Below are positions 53,322 to 62,590 of a stretch of 64,000 nucleotides of DNA, piece after piece (position 1 is the stretch's first letter; each line of letters starts with the position of its first letter). Below the pieces are notes generated by a model. It was not told the origin of the DNA, ran no database searches, and saw only the letters and a program-made list of their open reading frames with translations. The position numbers were made by a program, and so were the translations under genes. Source of the DNA: Myxococcales bacterium (GTDB lineage: Bacteria; Myxococcota_A; Polyangia; Polyangiales; Polyangiaceae); assembly GCA_016703425.1 (NCBI GenBank), contig JADJCA010000001.1:1240001-1304000 (forward strand), in the 5' to 3' direction.

Positions 53322-54635
53322 ATGCGGTTCACACGTTTCCTAGTCCTCTGCGCCCTCGCAGCCTGCGGCGGCGCCGACGAGCACCTCACTCAGGCGGCTC
53401 CAGGCGCGGAAGACCCCTGCGGGGCACTTCCGGCGACGCTGACCCTCTCGGAGGGCGGGCGCGCGGTCCTCGCTCGCGGTGCGCTGGTCGACAGCGCCGT
53501 CGTTGGCGAGGGCGTGGCGGTGGTCCCGGAGGAGTCGCGCTTCGTCGTTCGCGAGGCTGCCCCACAGGTCGGAGGAGCGGTCCGTGTGCAATGCGCAGGC
53601 CGACAGGTCGCGATCCCCGTCACCGTGCAGCCGCTCACTTGGAGCAAGCTTGCTCAGTGGAAGGGCGGCGCGAAAGAGGGCGCTGAGGGGCCTTTGGGGC
53701 GCGAGTACTTCTCGATGTGGCTCGACGAGGCGCGCCCCAACCAGCTCTTCGTGTTTGGAGGGTTCGTCTACGAGCCCAAGCAGTTCACGCCGGCATCCGA
53801 CCTATGGCGCTTCGACCTCGGCACCTCGACTTTTCGAAAGCTCATCATGAGCGGCGAGCCGCCGCTGAGTCCCGGCGGGCGCGTCGCCCCGATCCCCGGG
53901 GAGGACGCCCTCTTCTACTTCGGTGGGGCAACGGTGAAGCCCAACGGCGCGCTCGCGACCGCTCCGCTGCTCAAGCGACTCAGCTACGGGGCCGACAGCG
54001 CGGCCTGGAGCGACGCGGCCGACGCCTCCCGCAGCACGCCAAGCTACACGGGCGCGTTCGTCTACGATTCGAAGCGTCAGCGATGGCTCTCCATCTGCGG
54101 GATGGACACGGACCGCGGCGTTCATTGCCAGGTCGACGCGTACACGCCGAAGAGCGGCTGGGCCGCCGTCGCCACCGCGGGCAAGGCGCCGCGAGGCCGG
54201 TCTGGCTTCCACTACGCCTACGACCAGGAGGCCGATCGCGTCGTCCTCTTCGGCGGCGCCCTCTCGGCGACGGGCGGCAGCGTCGCGGGGGACACATGGA
54301 GTCTGAACCTCGCCGAGTCACCGCCGCGCTGGACGCTCCTCTTCGAGTCGGATCCAGCGGCAGCTCCGAGGCGCAACGGCGCCTGGGTCTACGACCCCGT
54401 CGGCCACCGGCTCCTGGTCTGGGGCGGCACCGCCAACGGAAGAACGGCGATCCCGGGCCTTCAGAGCCTTTCGCTCACGGCGAATCAGGAGCGATGGACG
54501 TCGCACGAGGTTCCGCGCGACGTCCCGCCGCGCGCGAGCGGCATGGGCGTCTACGACGCGGCACAGAGGCGCGCCGTCCTCGGCTTTGGCAACGAGACTG
54601 CGATCTACACGGACCTGTGGGCGCTCGCGCTATAG
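53322..54635 (+). CDS. Kelch-repeat lipoprotein
   Basis: 437 residues; lipobox LVLCALAAC. An N-terminal beta domain of about 110 residues is followed by Kelch-type blades of a beta-propeller: ARPNQLFVFGGFVYEPKQ, EDALFYFGGATVKPNG, DQEADRVVLFGGALSAT, DPVGHRLLVWGGTANG and AQRRAVLGFGNETAIYTDLW. Each has the GG doublet and a Trp/aromatic partner. It is probably a surface binding protein. It converges with the regulator at 54663. Confidence 0.85.
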   Translation: MRFTRFLVLCALAACGGADEHLTQAAPGAEDPCGALPATLTLSEGGRAVLARGALVDSAVVGEGVAVVPEESRFVVREAAPQVGGAVRVQCAGRQVAIPVTVQPLTWSKLAQWKGGAKEGAEGPLGREYFSMWLDEARPNQLFVFGGFVYEPKQFTPASDLWRFDLGTSTFRKLIMSGEPPLSPGGRVAPIPGEDALFYFGGATVKPNGALATAPLLKRLSYGADSAAWSDAADASRSTPSYTGAFVYDSKRQRWLSICGMDTDRGVHCQVDAYTPKSGWAAVATAGKAPRGRSGFHYAYDQEADRVVLFGGALSATGGSVAGDTWSLNLAESPPRWTLLFESDPAAAPRRNGAWVYDPVGHRLLVWGGTANGRTAIPGLQSLSLTANQERWTSHEVPRDVPPRASGMGVYDAAQRRAVLGFGNETAIYTDLWALAL

Positions 54636-54662
54636 CGCGTTGCGTGGTCGACCGGTCCCCTC

Positions 54663-55871
54663 TCAGGCGACGACCTCGACGGGAGTCGCGAGGCGCCAGC
54701 CGCCGGGAGCCCGGTCGATCGCGCGGCCAAGGCCGCGCCGGCGCAGTGCGTGGAGCGCGACGTGGAGCCGGTTCCTCGCCGAGGCGGCTTGCATCCTCTC
54801 CCCAGGCCAAGCAGCCGCGATGAGGGCGTCGGCGCTCACGACCGTGCCCGCGGCGCGGACGAGCTGAAGAAGGATGAGCCGCGGGGCCCGCTGCTCCGTG
54901 AGCTCGACAACCGGTCCGCCATCGAGGCGCGCCCACGCGGCGTCGCTGCCGACGACGAGGCGTGCCTTCGGCTGCGATGGCCCAAAGAGCCGCGCGAGGA
55001 GCGACAGGCCGATGCGCCCGTGGGCGTAGTCCGGGCACCGCTGACGGAGTTCGGCGAAGTCTTCGCGGAGGTCCCGGTCAGGCGCCCGCCAAACGGTCGC
55101 GTGAACCAGCTCGCGCACGTCGCGGAGGAACGCCGACCGTCTGCCGCCGATCGACGGACTTCGGGGTCCCTCACGGCCTCCACCCGAGAGCGCTTGCGCC
55201 AGAAAGTCGTAGTGGCCGACCAACTCGAGGACCGTCTGGTCGGCCGCGGCTTCGGCGAGCTCACGGGCCACGCCCAAGCGCGCGCCGGCGTTGACGGCGT
55301 CTCCGCGCAACAGATGTGTGATCGCCGCGTCCATTTCAAAGGTTGCCAGGTACCGCGCATCGGGGCTGAGGCCTGCTTCGCTCAGCGCACCGAGGGCACC
55401 TTGATAGAAGGCTGACGCAAGGTCCAGCTGGCGTTCCGCGCGCGCGACGTTGCCCAGATATCCCATGACAAGCCCCCGCTCGGCGTGGGCGCCCAGCTGG
55501 CCCGCATCGTCGAGCGCCGGTGCGAGCACGGCCTTCGCCGCGTCCAAGTCGCCGCGCTCGTAGGCGAGGAAGCCGAGCCGGGCGCGCGCTCCAATGGCGC
55601 TACCGGCCGCGCCTGCCTCCTCAAAGCTCGCCGCCGCCAACGAGAAACACGTGTGGGCGTCGTCGAGGTTCCCCACAAAGTTGTGAGCTCGGCCCAACGC
55701 GAGGCGCGACTCCGCGACGATCGCATCGACCCCTGAAGACTCAGCGAGCAAACACGCCGAATCGAGGAGCAACGTCGCGTCCTCGAAGGCGCCGCGCGCG
55801 AGGAAGGCCGACCCGCGAGCACCGAGCGTCGCGGCCCGCGCTGCAACTTCTCTCCGGCGACCTGCGAGCAT
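54663..55871 (-). CDS. TPR regulator with C-terminal winged-helix
   Basis: 402 residues. Residues 1 to about 230 are TPR/MalT-like helices (FEDATLLLDSACLLAESSGV; RAHNFVGNLDDAHTCFSLAA; LVMGYLGNVARAERQLDLAS). The last 90 residues resemble a SARP/OmpR winged helix: ELTEQRAPRLILLQLVRAAG, SADALIAAAWPGERMQAASA, NRLHVALHALRRRGLGRAID and PGGWRLA. The DNA-binding domain is at the C-terminus, as in the 15517-17541 protein. The ATG at 55871 is the best visible start; the family can have a longer N-terminus. Target genes are unknown. Confidence 0.75.
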   Translation of the reverse strand: MLAGRRREVAARAATLGARGSAFLARGAFEDATLLLDSACLLAESSGVDAIVAESRLALGRAHNFVGNLDDAHTCFSLAAASFEEAGAAGSAIGARARLGFLAYERGDLDAAKAVLAPALDDAGQLGAHAERGLVMGYLGNVARAERQLDLASAFYQGALGALSEAGLSPDARYLATFEMDAAITHLLRGDAVNAGARLGVARELAEAAADQTVLELVGHYDFLAQALSGGGREGPRSPSIGGRRSAFLRDVRELVHATVWRAPDRDLREDFAELRQRCPDYAHGRIGLSLLARLFGPSQPKARLVVGSDAAWARLDGGPVVELTEQRAPRLILLQLVRAAGTVVSADALIAAAWPGERMQAASARNRLHVALHALRRRGLGRAIDRAPGGWRLATPVEVVA

Positions 55872-56107
55872 AGCTACACGTGCGATAGCTCAGGCCGCGG
55901 CTCACGCAAGCTCGCACCGGGGCCGGAACTATTTCGACCGCCGCGCCGCTCAAGCCGCGCCCGAGGGGCGTGGCGCCCGCGCGCCTGTCAGAGTGTCGCG
56001 TGCGCATGGGCGCCCCGCGGCCTGCGCGCCGTGTTGGCAAACGTCGGCGCTCGCGGAAGCCGCGCCACGTGCGGTTGTTCTCCACCACAACGGAGGACAC
56101 ACGCACG

Positions 56108-56950
56108 ATGAGACATTCGAGTTTGTTGTGGGCGCTCGGCGCCGCAGGCATCGCGCTTCACTGGACCTCGGCGGCGCGTGCCGTCGAGGAGCCGGAGCGC
56201 GGGGCGCAACCTAGGGACGTGAACCAGGCATCCTCGGCGGCGGCGACGCGCGATGACGCCATCGCCGAGCTCAAGGACCGCATCAAGGCCGCCGAGCTTC
56301 AGGGACGTTACGAGCGGGTGCTTCGCGACAACGAGCTCGCTCGGGCCCGCGCCAAGGAGAGCGCTGAACCTGGCGCGACGAGCGGTGATCGCATCGAACA
56401 CAAAGCGCTGCTTCTGCCTGACCTCTTCGGAGTCACGGTCTCGAGTGGCGCGCCGATTCCCGGCATCGGCCTCATGGCGGGACCACTGACCATCTCGTCG
56501 TCGGCGGGCACGGGGCCGGGCACGCAAACTCTCTCGTTTCGACCCGCCGCGGATGTCGTTGTCGCCAAGCGATGGACCGTAGGCGGCGCGCTCACTGCCA
56601 CCCGGTGGGCCGCAAGCTCGAGGCCCGCAAACGCCTATTCGCTGGGCGCCGCGCCGCGCGCGGGCGTGCTCATCCCGCTTGGTCGCGGAGTCACGCTTTG
56701 GCCCGAGGTTGAGCTGGGAGTGACGCGCTTTCGAAGCGAAATGTTCATTGATGCAGACCTCACGCAACGTAGCCTGGGGATCGTGGTGACGCCGAAGGCG
56801 GGCGTCGCTGCGGTGTTCCCGCTCTCGCGGCACGTGTTCTTCCGGGTCGGATCCCAGCTTGCCTATGCGGTCGTCGTCGACGACGGTGACTATGGGACGA
56901 CGGAGAGCTTCGCGCTCTCCTCGGACGCGCGTCTTGGCCTCATGTTGTAG
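56108..56950 (+). CDS. Exported beta-barrel-like protein
   Basis: 280 residues starting at 56108. Signal peptide MRHSSLLWALGAAGIALHWT, cleavage near SAARAVEE. A short helical, coiled-coil-like segment follows (AIAELKDRIKAAELQGRYER). The rest has alternating hydrophobic strands of an outer-membrane barrel (DVVVAKRWTVGGALTATRWA; RAGVLIPLGRGVTLWPEVEL; FFRVGSQLAYAVVVDDG), ending in ARLGLML. No family recognised. Confidence 0.7.
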   Translation: MRHSSLLWALGAAGIALHWTSAARAVEEPERGAQPRDVNQASSAAATRDDAIAELKDRIKAAELQGRYERVLRDNELARARAKESAEPGATSGDRIEHKALLLPDLFGVTVSSGAPIPGIGLMAGPLTISSSAGTGPGTQTLSFRPAADVVVAKRWTVGGALTATRWAASSRPANAYSLGAAPRAGVLIPLGRGVTLWPEVELGVTRFRSEMFIDADLTQRSLGIVVTPKAGVAAVFPLSRHVFFRVGSQLAYAVVVDDGDYGTTESFALSSDARLGLML

Positions 56951-56968
56951 CCCGCGCGCGGCGACGAT

Positions 56969-58660
56969 TCACGGCTCCGCCAACAGGCGCTCGATCTCCC
57001 GCAGCGTCTCGACGTCGTCGCCGATCATCTCCTTCATCGATTGAATGCGCCCCGCGACGACGCGCGCGATGCGCTCTTCGACGGTCTCGTCGGCGTAAAC
57101 CCAGTAGACCTGCGCGAACTTTCCGTCGCGATGGCAGCGTCCCTCGATCTGCGCCATCTGGATAGCGGACCAGCGCAGATCGTGAACGACTTGAGAGCGC
57201 TGCGCATCGCCGCTCTTCCCAGGAACCTCGCCTTGGTGGAGCGAGATTCCCTCCTCGACGGTGAAGAGCACGACCTTCGCGTCGCCTCGCTGAAACCGTA
57301 CACGCTCCGCCTCTCGCGCCGCGGCCGTGAGGCTTCCGTGAATCACAGCGCAGGGGACCTTCTCCGCTTCGAACGACGCTTGCAGCAGCGACAAGGTCTC
57401 CGTGAACGCAACGGAGATGGCCACCTGGTGCCCATTTTCTAGCAGCTCCGTGGCGAGCTCGACCGTGCCCGGCATCCGAATGAGCGAGCTCTTCTGCCGC
57501 AATCGCAGCGCCGCCGCGAGCGCCGTTTTGGGATCCCGCCCGCTAGGGTCGAGGTCCATCTCGCGACGAAAGGTGCTCCACGCTTCGTCGTAGAGGGCAC
57601 GGGCCGGCGCGTCCAACTCGACGGGCGTGAGGATGCGCTGAAGCGCGGGCCAGCCGGCGATCTCCTCCGGTCGACGCCGAAGACCCGCGGCGGGGGCCTT
57701 TCCGCGCGCGTCAAAGAGCAGCGCCCTCACCTTCTCGCAATCGGCCGGATCGCCACGCCACTCCCAGCGACCGAAGGTGCCGCGCGAAAGGCCGAGCCCT
57801 TCACGCTGACAGAACGCCTCGAAGTCTTTCAAGTCCGCGGCGCGCGCGCCGGTCACGCTCGCGAGGAGCGGCGCGAGGTACGAAAGCTCCAGCGGCGTTT
57901 GCCCGGCCGTCGCCGAGAGCCACAGCGCAAAGCCTGCCTTCGCCGTGAGCTTCGCCGCGAGCTTCGAGCGAGCCGCCGCGGGGTTCTTGCACCGGTGACT
58001 CTCGTCCCACACGACGGCGTCAAAGGCTGGCGCGGTGCCGGCGCGCGCGAGCCCCTTCTTGGAGCGAATCTTCTTTTTCGCCTCGGCCGTAACCTCGAAG
58101 AGCTTGCCGAGTCGATCGTAGTTGAGGAGGACCACTTCTTTCCCGCCATCGCCGAGCAGCTCGATGGTGCGCCGCCAATGCGCCACGACAGCCAGGGGGC
58201 ACACCACGAGCACGCTTCGAACGTCCGAGAAGCCGCGGAGCGCCTCCCACGCCGTGATGGTCTTGCCGAGGCCGACGTCGTCGGCGAGCAAGAACCCGGG
58301 CCGCTTCGCGGCGCGCGCTGCCGCGATGGCGGCGACAGCGACCACTTGGTGGGGTCTCAATGTCGGACGGGGCCCGGCGCTCGCTGAACCACGCTTCGTC
58401 GGCCAGGCGCCGGCCGTCCCGAGGGTGCGCTGCACCCTCTCCTCGAAGGAATAGCGCGCCGGACGGAAGGCGGAGAGCGACTTGGGCAACGCCGCGCCCG
58501 TGAAGACGAACGCGCCGAGCGCGGCGTCATACTTGGCGCCCAGCGACGTCGCCTGCGCGCGCATGGCGAAGGGCACGTCGAGGACGGTGGCCTCGGCGAG
58601 GGCGGTGGGTACCGCCTTGGGCTTTGCTGCGGGCAACGCGCGGGGACGCACGATCGTCAT
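56969..58660 (-). CDS. SNF2-family DNA translocase with N-terminal DUF5710-like domain
   Basis: 563 residues. Residues about 25-55 (VLDVPFAMRAQATSLGAKYD) match the DUF5710 pattern (VPFxxKxxAKxLGAxWDxxxK). The SNF2 core has Walker A ADDVGLGKT (126-134), the DExx-type VWDESHRCKNP and the SATAGQ block. The second helicase domain includes VAISVAFTETLSLLQASFEA, VEEGISLHQG and a QIEGRCHRDGK motif for arginine-finger function. It is a dsDNA-dependent ATPase, probably for DNA repair, defence or phage functions. No methylase or nuclease neighbours are present, so the role is open. Confidence 0.85.
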   Translation of the reverse strand: MTIVRPRALPAAKPKAVPTALAEATVLDVPFAMRAQATSLGAKYDAALGAFVFTGAALPKSLSAFRPARYSFEERVQRTLGTAGAWPTKRGSASAGPRPTLRPHQVVAVAAIAAARAAKRPGFLLADDVGLGKTITAWEALRGFSDVRSVLVVCPLAVVAHWRRTIELLGDGGKEVVLLNYDRLGKLFEVTAEAKKKIRSKKGLARAGTAPAFDAVVWDESHRCKNPAAARSKLAAKLTAKAGFALWLSATAGQTPLELSYLAPLLASVTGARAADLKDFEAFCQREGLGLSRGTFGRWEWRGDPADCEKVRALLFDARGKAPAAGLRRRPEEIAGWPALQRILTPVELDAPARALYDEAWSTFRREMDLDPSGRDPKTALAAALRLRQKSSLIRMPGTVELATELLENGHQVAISVAFTETLSLLQASFEAEKVPCAVIHGSLTAAAREAERVRFQRGDAKVVLFTVEEGISLHQGEVPGKSGDAQRSQVVHDLRWSAIQMAQIEGRCHRDGKFAQVYWVYADETVEERIARVVAGRIQSMKEMIGDDVETLREIERLLAEP

Positions 58661-58738
58661 GCACGACCCTTAGCCGATTGGGCGCGCCGTGTGATGGTCG
58701 TTCGAGGGCGGCGGCGTCGCTGTTACAGTTCCGGCGTC

Positions 58739-59182
58739 ATGAACGTCTACCTTCTGCGTTGCGGGCTCGGCGATGTGCACCTGACCCTTGAGGGCAGGCG
58801 CGTCATTCGGTGCGCGGCGACGACCTTTCAGAAGCTCGAGAGCGTGTCCTTCGACCGCGTCCTGACGAGCCCACTCGGCCCCCCTGTGCAGACTGCCGAA
58901 CTCTTCGCCGAGCGCGTCGACTACCTCGGCGTCGTTGAGATCATGGCCTCGCTCGCGGCAGGCGCCGCACCGGAGCTGGCGGCGAGACAGGTGCTTTCGG
59001 CGGGCGAATCGGTCCTTGTTGTGGCCGACGAGCCAGCACTTGCGGCGCTCGGCGCCTTCCTCGTGGGTCGCCCCACGTTTCCGCCGCACCTGCACGGGCA
59101 GCTCTCGGCCATCACCAACCGGAAGCCGGCGTTCTCCTTGCGACCGGGCGAAACGGAGCGGGCCTTGCTCCTTTTGGCCTGA
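58739..59182 (+). CDS. Histidine-phosphatase-superfamily pseudoenzyme (SixA-like)
   Basis: 147 residues from the ATG at 58739. It follows the SixA / phosphoglycerate-mutase-like fold: MNVYLLRCGLGD, FDRVLTSPLGPPVQTAELFA, then VLVVADEPALAALGAFLVG. The phosphate-accepting His of the RHG motif is Cys8 (RCG), and the conserved second His of the VGHEP motif is Asp97 (VADEP). The Arg of SPxxRAxQT is also missing. It cannot work by the usual phosphohistidine mechanism. It may bind a phosphorylated partner. The divergent gap to the helicase gene is short, about 78 bases. Confidence 0.75.
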   Translation: MNVYLLRCGLGDVHLTLEGRRVIRCAATTFQKLESVSFDRVLTSPLGPPVQTAELFAERVDYLGVVEIMASLAAGAAPELAARQVLSAGESVLVVADEPALAALGAFLVGRPTFPPHLHGQLSAITNRKPAFSLRPGETERALLLLA

Positions 59183-59244
59183 CCACTCGGAGCGCAGCGA
59201 CGCAGCGTGAGAACTTCTGTGTCGGCTGGACGTACACTGCCGAG

Positions 59245-59928
59245 ATGAGCGCTATCGCCCCCGTCGCGGCTCTGATCTTCGGGATCCTCTCGGCAGGGTG
59301 CAACCGGGAGGCACCGCAACCGACCCGGGCGACAGCTCCCGCTCCGAGCGCCGGCACCGGGCAAGCGAGCGCCCCCGCGGCTCTTGCCCCAGCGCCCGCT
59401 GGCCCGCGCGCGATGGGAGCTGTCCCGGATGCGTCCGCGATCGATGCAGCGCGCGACGCGAGCGTCTCTCCGAACTTCGCCTCGTGGCGCACCGGCACGT
59501 CGATCCTTTCTGGCACGGCGGCGCGCGTCGACGCGCCTCGGCGTTGGGATGCAACGGCCGCAGCGATCCCGGGGAGTATCGTCGGCTTCGTTGTGAGACC
59601 GAAGACCGAGGTGCCGCTCCCCGCCGATGCGATCAGAGAGCTGAACGACATTCTCCACGATCGTGCTGGGTACAACGACGATGTCGCGCGCCGTTGCCTG
59701 ATGGGTCACCTGGTTGCGCTCCGCGTCCTCGTGAAGGATGCGAGCGGCGCGGAAGTGCCTGCGGAGATCGCCTTCGAGATGACCTGCAACCGAATCTTGG
59801 TCGTCGTCGGCAGCGCGGCCCCGCGCACCGTCTTCGGTTCGTATTTCGACCCCTCGCGCGCCCGCGTGCTGAACGTCCTTCGCCCGCTCTTTCCCAAGGA
59901 CAAGGAGCTCGCCGCGGAGAAGCCCTGA
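59245..59928 (+). CDS. Lipoprotein, unknown function
   Basis: 227 residues; lipobox LIFGILSAGC, then an Ala/Pro-rich linker of about 50 residues. The compact C-terminal domain (EVPLPADAIRELNDILHDRA; RRCLMGHLVALRVLVKDASG; EMTCNRILVVVGS) has two Cys residues and alternates helices and strands. The family is not known to me. It follows the SixA-like gene by 62 bases on the same strand and may share its transcript. Confidence 0.7.
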   Translation: MSAIAPVAALIFGILSAGCNREAPQPTRATAPAPSAGTGQASAPAALAPAPAGPRAMGAVPDASAIDAARDASVSPNFASWRTGTSILSGTAARVDAPRRWDATAAAIPGSIVGFVVRPKTEVPLPADAIRELNDILHDRAGYNDDVARRCLMGHLVALRVLVKDASGAEVPAEIAFEMTCNRILVVVGSAAPRTVFGSYFDPSRARVLNVLRPLFPKDKELAAEKP

Positions 59929-59954
59929 CCGAGCGGACGCGTCCCGCTAACCTT

Positions 59955-61145
59955 TCAGTCCTCGAGCATCCCGCGCAGGAGCTCCGTGAGCGCGGCGGCT
60001 CGCGAGCCGTCGTTGCTCGAGAACGCGTCGCCGTTGGTGAGCACAACAGCCGCGCGCCTTCGCGCGACGTCGAGGGCCATCACGCTGGATGCACCGTCGT
60101 CTTCTCCCTCGTGGCCCAGGACCTCAGCGCCCCCGACGCGCATGACTTGAAATCCGAGCGCCCCCTTCTGGCCGAGCGGGAATTCACTGATGGCGAGCAG
60201 GGTGCGCACTGACTCTTCGTCAAGCACGCGCGCACCGTCGTAGGTCCCGCCGCCGAGCAGCGCTGCCAGAAACCGAGCGAGACCGCACGGCTCGGCTCGC
60301 AGGTCCGACGCCGGGAACACCGGATGCGCAAGGAGCGGTCGCGGCACGAAGGCGCCGGCATCGCGCCCCGCAACATGGGGAGACGCCAGCTCGCCGCCGC
60401 TGCGCGACGCTCGAAAGGCCGCCCGCATGCGGAGCGGCGAGAAGAACCAGCGCTCGACGAGCGCCTCGAACGGCTCGGCAACAGCCGTTTCGACGGCCAG
60501 CGCCGCGAGCGCGAAGCCGGTGTTCGCGTACCGGACGGCCGTGCCCGGCGAAGACGCGTCTGGCGCGAACTGCCGAGCGGCCGCCTTGCCGCCAAAGCTG
60601 CGGACCAAATACGGGCGCAGCTCTTCTTCCGGATCGCCCTCGCGACTGTGGCGCCTTAACTCGCCCCAGTCGTCTACGAGCGAGGCCGTGTGCGTCAGCA
60701 GGTGCTTCAAGGTGACCGCGCGATCGGGAAAGCGTGGGTGCCTCAGGCTGAACGGCAAGAGCTTCGACACGTCGTCCTCAACACGGAGGCGTCCTTCGTT
60801 GGCGGCGCGCAGGCAGGCCGCGGCCACGAAGGGCTTGGCCAGCGAGGCCGCCGGAAACAGCGTCTCCCGCTCCACGCGCCGGCCGAGGGCCGCGTCGGCG
60901 AGGCCCACGGCTCCGCACGCGACGTGCCCCTCTCGAACGCGCGCGTATCCCACGGCAGGAACGCGCGCCGCGTCCTTCGCGCGAACGGCGGCCAACAGAA
61001 GGCCGTCAGGCGGAGCGCCGGCCTCTTTCGGCGACGGGACCACAACGGGCGCGCCGCTCGGCGCGTCGCGGCACGCGAGCAGACCTAACACCGCGCACAG
61101 CGCGACCACGGCCGACGACGCGCACCTTGCAAGGTTTCGGCTCAT
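59955..61145 (-). CDS. Serine hydrolase, class C beta-lactamase fold (lipoprotein)
   Basis: 396 residues. Lipobox LCAVLGLLAC (Cys25). Active-site Ser101-x-x-Lys104 in FPAASLAKPFVAAA, the second motif YANTGFALAA (Tyr-x-Asn), and the third motif VLGHEGED (His-x-Gly). This fold covers beta-lactamases, DD-peptidases and esterases, and which it is cannot be told. Its ATG overlaps the stop of the upstream gene as ATGA, so the two genes are coupled. Alternative longer frames upstream are less likely because they lie in that gene. Confidence 0.85.
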   Translation of the reverse strand: MSRNLARCASSAVVALCAVLGLLACRDAPSGAPVVVPSPKEAGAPPDGLLLAAVRAKDAARVPAVGYARVREGHVACGAVGLADAALGRRVERETLFPAASLAKPFVAAACLRAANEGRLRVEDDVSKLLPFSLRHPRFPDRAVTLKHLLTHTASLVDDWGELRRHSREGDPEEELRPYLVRSFGGKAAARQFAPDASSPGTAVRYANTGFALAALAVETAVAEPFEALVERWFFSPLRMRAAFRASRSGGELASPHVAGRDAGAFVPRPLLAHPVFPASDLRAEPCGLARFLAALLGGGTYDGARVLDEESVRTLLAISEFPLGQKGALGFQVMRVGGAEVLGHEGEDDGASSVMALDVARRRAAVVLTNGDAFSSNDGSRAAALTELLRGMLED

Positions 61146-62137
61146 CGCGACGGCGTGACCCAGGTCGGCGTCCAATAGGCCGAGCGCGGATGCTCGGAGA
61201 CTCCGCGCGCCAGCACCTTCTGCGACATGCCGTGCCACGGATCGGGCACGTCCAGGTAGTTTCGCGCGACCGTCAGGCGCTCCGAACTGACCTGCACGCG
61301 GAGCGACAGGGCCGGGCCGCGCTCGGGCGTGAGGGCTGCGTCGTGCTGACGGAGCTCCGACGCCAAGCGCAAGAGCGCGGTCTCCCTCGCTGCGCTGAAG
61401 GGGGCGCGAGGCGTGCCCTTGGCCGTGAAGGGTGGCCACTTGCGAAGCGCGGCGCGCCCCTTGGGACCGAAGACGACCTCAATGCCGGTCGTCTCCCAGG
61501 GCTCGGCATGAGGCGGCAGGTCCTTGATGAGAATCGCGCGGAGCTCCTTGGCGGCGGCGCTCTTCGCGAGCGCGCGCGCAGCCTTCCTTCCGTGGGCCGA
61601 GAGCCACTGCTTGAAGGCACGCGTCTCGGCCTTCAGGGGAGCGGCAAGACGCGATGGCGATGGCGCCTTGACCTCGCGTTGGCCCAGCCAATCCCGCAGC
61701 GCGCTCGTCGCCGCCGGCACCTCATCGCTGGGGAGCAGATCCTCGAGCAGGCGCCTCGACACAACGCCGCCAGCCATCGCGAAGAGCAGCTCCTCGAGGG
61801 AGCGCGCCACGACCGCCAGCTCCCCTTCCGAGCCGATCAGGACGACAGACGGCGTCGCCTCGTTCCCCTTGGGGCGCCAAAACCCGAGGAACGAGCCGTC
61901 GGGCATGTGGAGGAAGAGCCCGAGATGGGGTGCGAGATCGGCCCCGCCCTCCACGTAGCCGTCGGGGAACCGCTCGCCCCTAAGGTCGAAGCAGCCGACG
62001 GAACCCCACACGTGGGCGCGTAGCCAGACGCAAAACTCCGCGAGCAGCGGCGGCGTCGAAAAGCCCGGACACATGTGCCGAGCGATGGAGTCGAGATCGA
62101 CGGGATAGCGAGGGGCCACCGACAGCGAGGATACCAT
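61142..62137 (-). CDS. Unknown protein, possible SUKH/SMI1-KNR4-like domain
   Basis: 331 residues. The N-terminal half (SVGCFDLRGERFPDGYVEGG; LGLFLHMPDGSFLGFWRP; SVVLIGSEGELAVVARSLEE) has strand-turn order like a SUKH (SMI1/KNR4) domain, which in bacteria is often an immunity or regulatory domain. The C-terminal half is basic and helical (SAHGRKAARALAKSAAAKEL) and unassigned. Its stop overlaps the serine hydrolase start. No toxin gene is adjacent, and the SUKH call rests on a weak match by eye. Confidence 0.5.
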   Translation of the reverse strand: MVSSLSVAPRYPVDLDSIARHMCPGFSTPPLLAEFCVWLRAHVWGSVGCFDLRGERFPDGYVEGGADLAPHLGLFLHMPDGSFLGFWRPKGNEATPSVVLIGSEGELAVVARSLEELLFAMAGGVVSRRLLEDLLPSDEVPAATSALRDWLGQREVKAPSPSRLAAPLKAETRAFKQWLSAHGRKAARALAKSAAAKELRAILIKDLPPHAEPWETTGIEVVFGPKGRAALRKWPPFTAKGTPRAPFSAARETALLRLASELRQHDAALTPERGPALSLRVQVSSERLTVARNYLDVPDPWHGMSQKVLARGVSEHPRSAYWTPTWVTPSR

Positions 62138-62177
62138 CGGCGATCCGGCCCAGACGTCGATGTGCTACCGCTTGGCC

Positions 62178-62558
62178 ATGGACGTCATCCACTCGAACGG
62201 CGCGCCGGCCGCCATTGGGCCCTACTCGCAAGCCATGCGCGCCGGAGACTTCGTGTTCCTGAGCGGTCAGATTCCCCTCGATCCGTCGACCGGCACGCTC
62301 ATCACCGGCGACATCGCGAAGGAGACTGAGCAGGTCCTCAAGAACCTGGGTGCCGTGCTGGAGGCCGCTGGAGCAACTTACGCCAACGTAGCTCGCACAA
62401 CGATCTACCTGATCGATATGGCCGACTTCACCACCGTCAACGAGGTCTACGGCAAGCTCTTCTCGCACAAGCCCCCGGCGCGAGCCACCGTGCAAGTTGC
62501 GGCCTTGCCACGCGGCGCCCGCGTCGAGATCGACGCGGTCGCGTACGTGGGGGCGTGA
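62178..62558 (+). CDS. ridA: RidA family 2-iminobutanoate/2-iminopropanoate deaminase
   Basis: 126 residues. RidA hydrolyses reactive enamine/imine intermediates. GAPAAIGPYSQAMRAGDFVF, the block QIPLDPSTGTL, and PPARATVQVAALPRGARVEI with catalytic Arg102 and Glu117 are all intact. Start at 62178 fits the family; an in-frame ATG at 62160 is less likely. It is divergent from the unknown gene at 61142-62137. Confidence 0.95.
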   Translation: MDVIHSNGAPAAIGPYSQAMRAGDFVFLSGQIPLDPSTGTLITGDIAKETEQVLKNLGAVLEAAGATYANVARTTIYLIDMADFTTVNEVYGKLFSHKPPARATVQVAALPRGARVEIDAVAYVGA

Positions 62559-62590
62559 CGGCGCCGCGGCGGCCGGCGCCTCGGCGCGCC

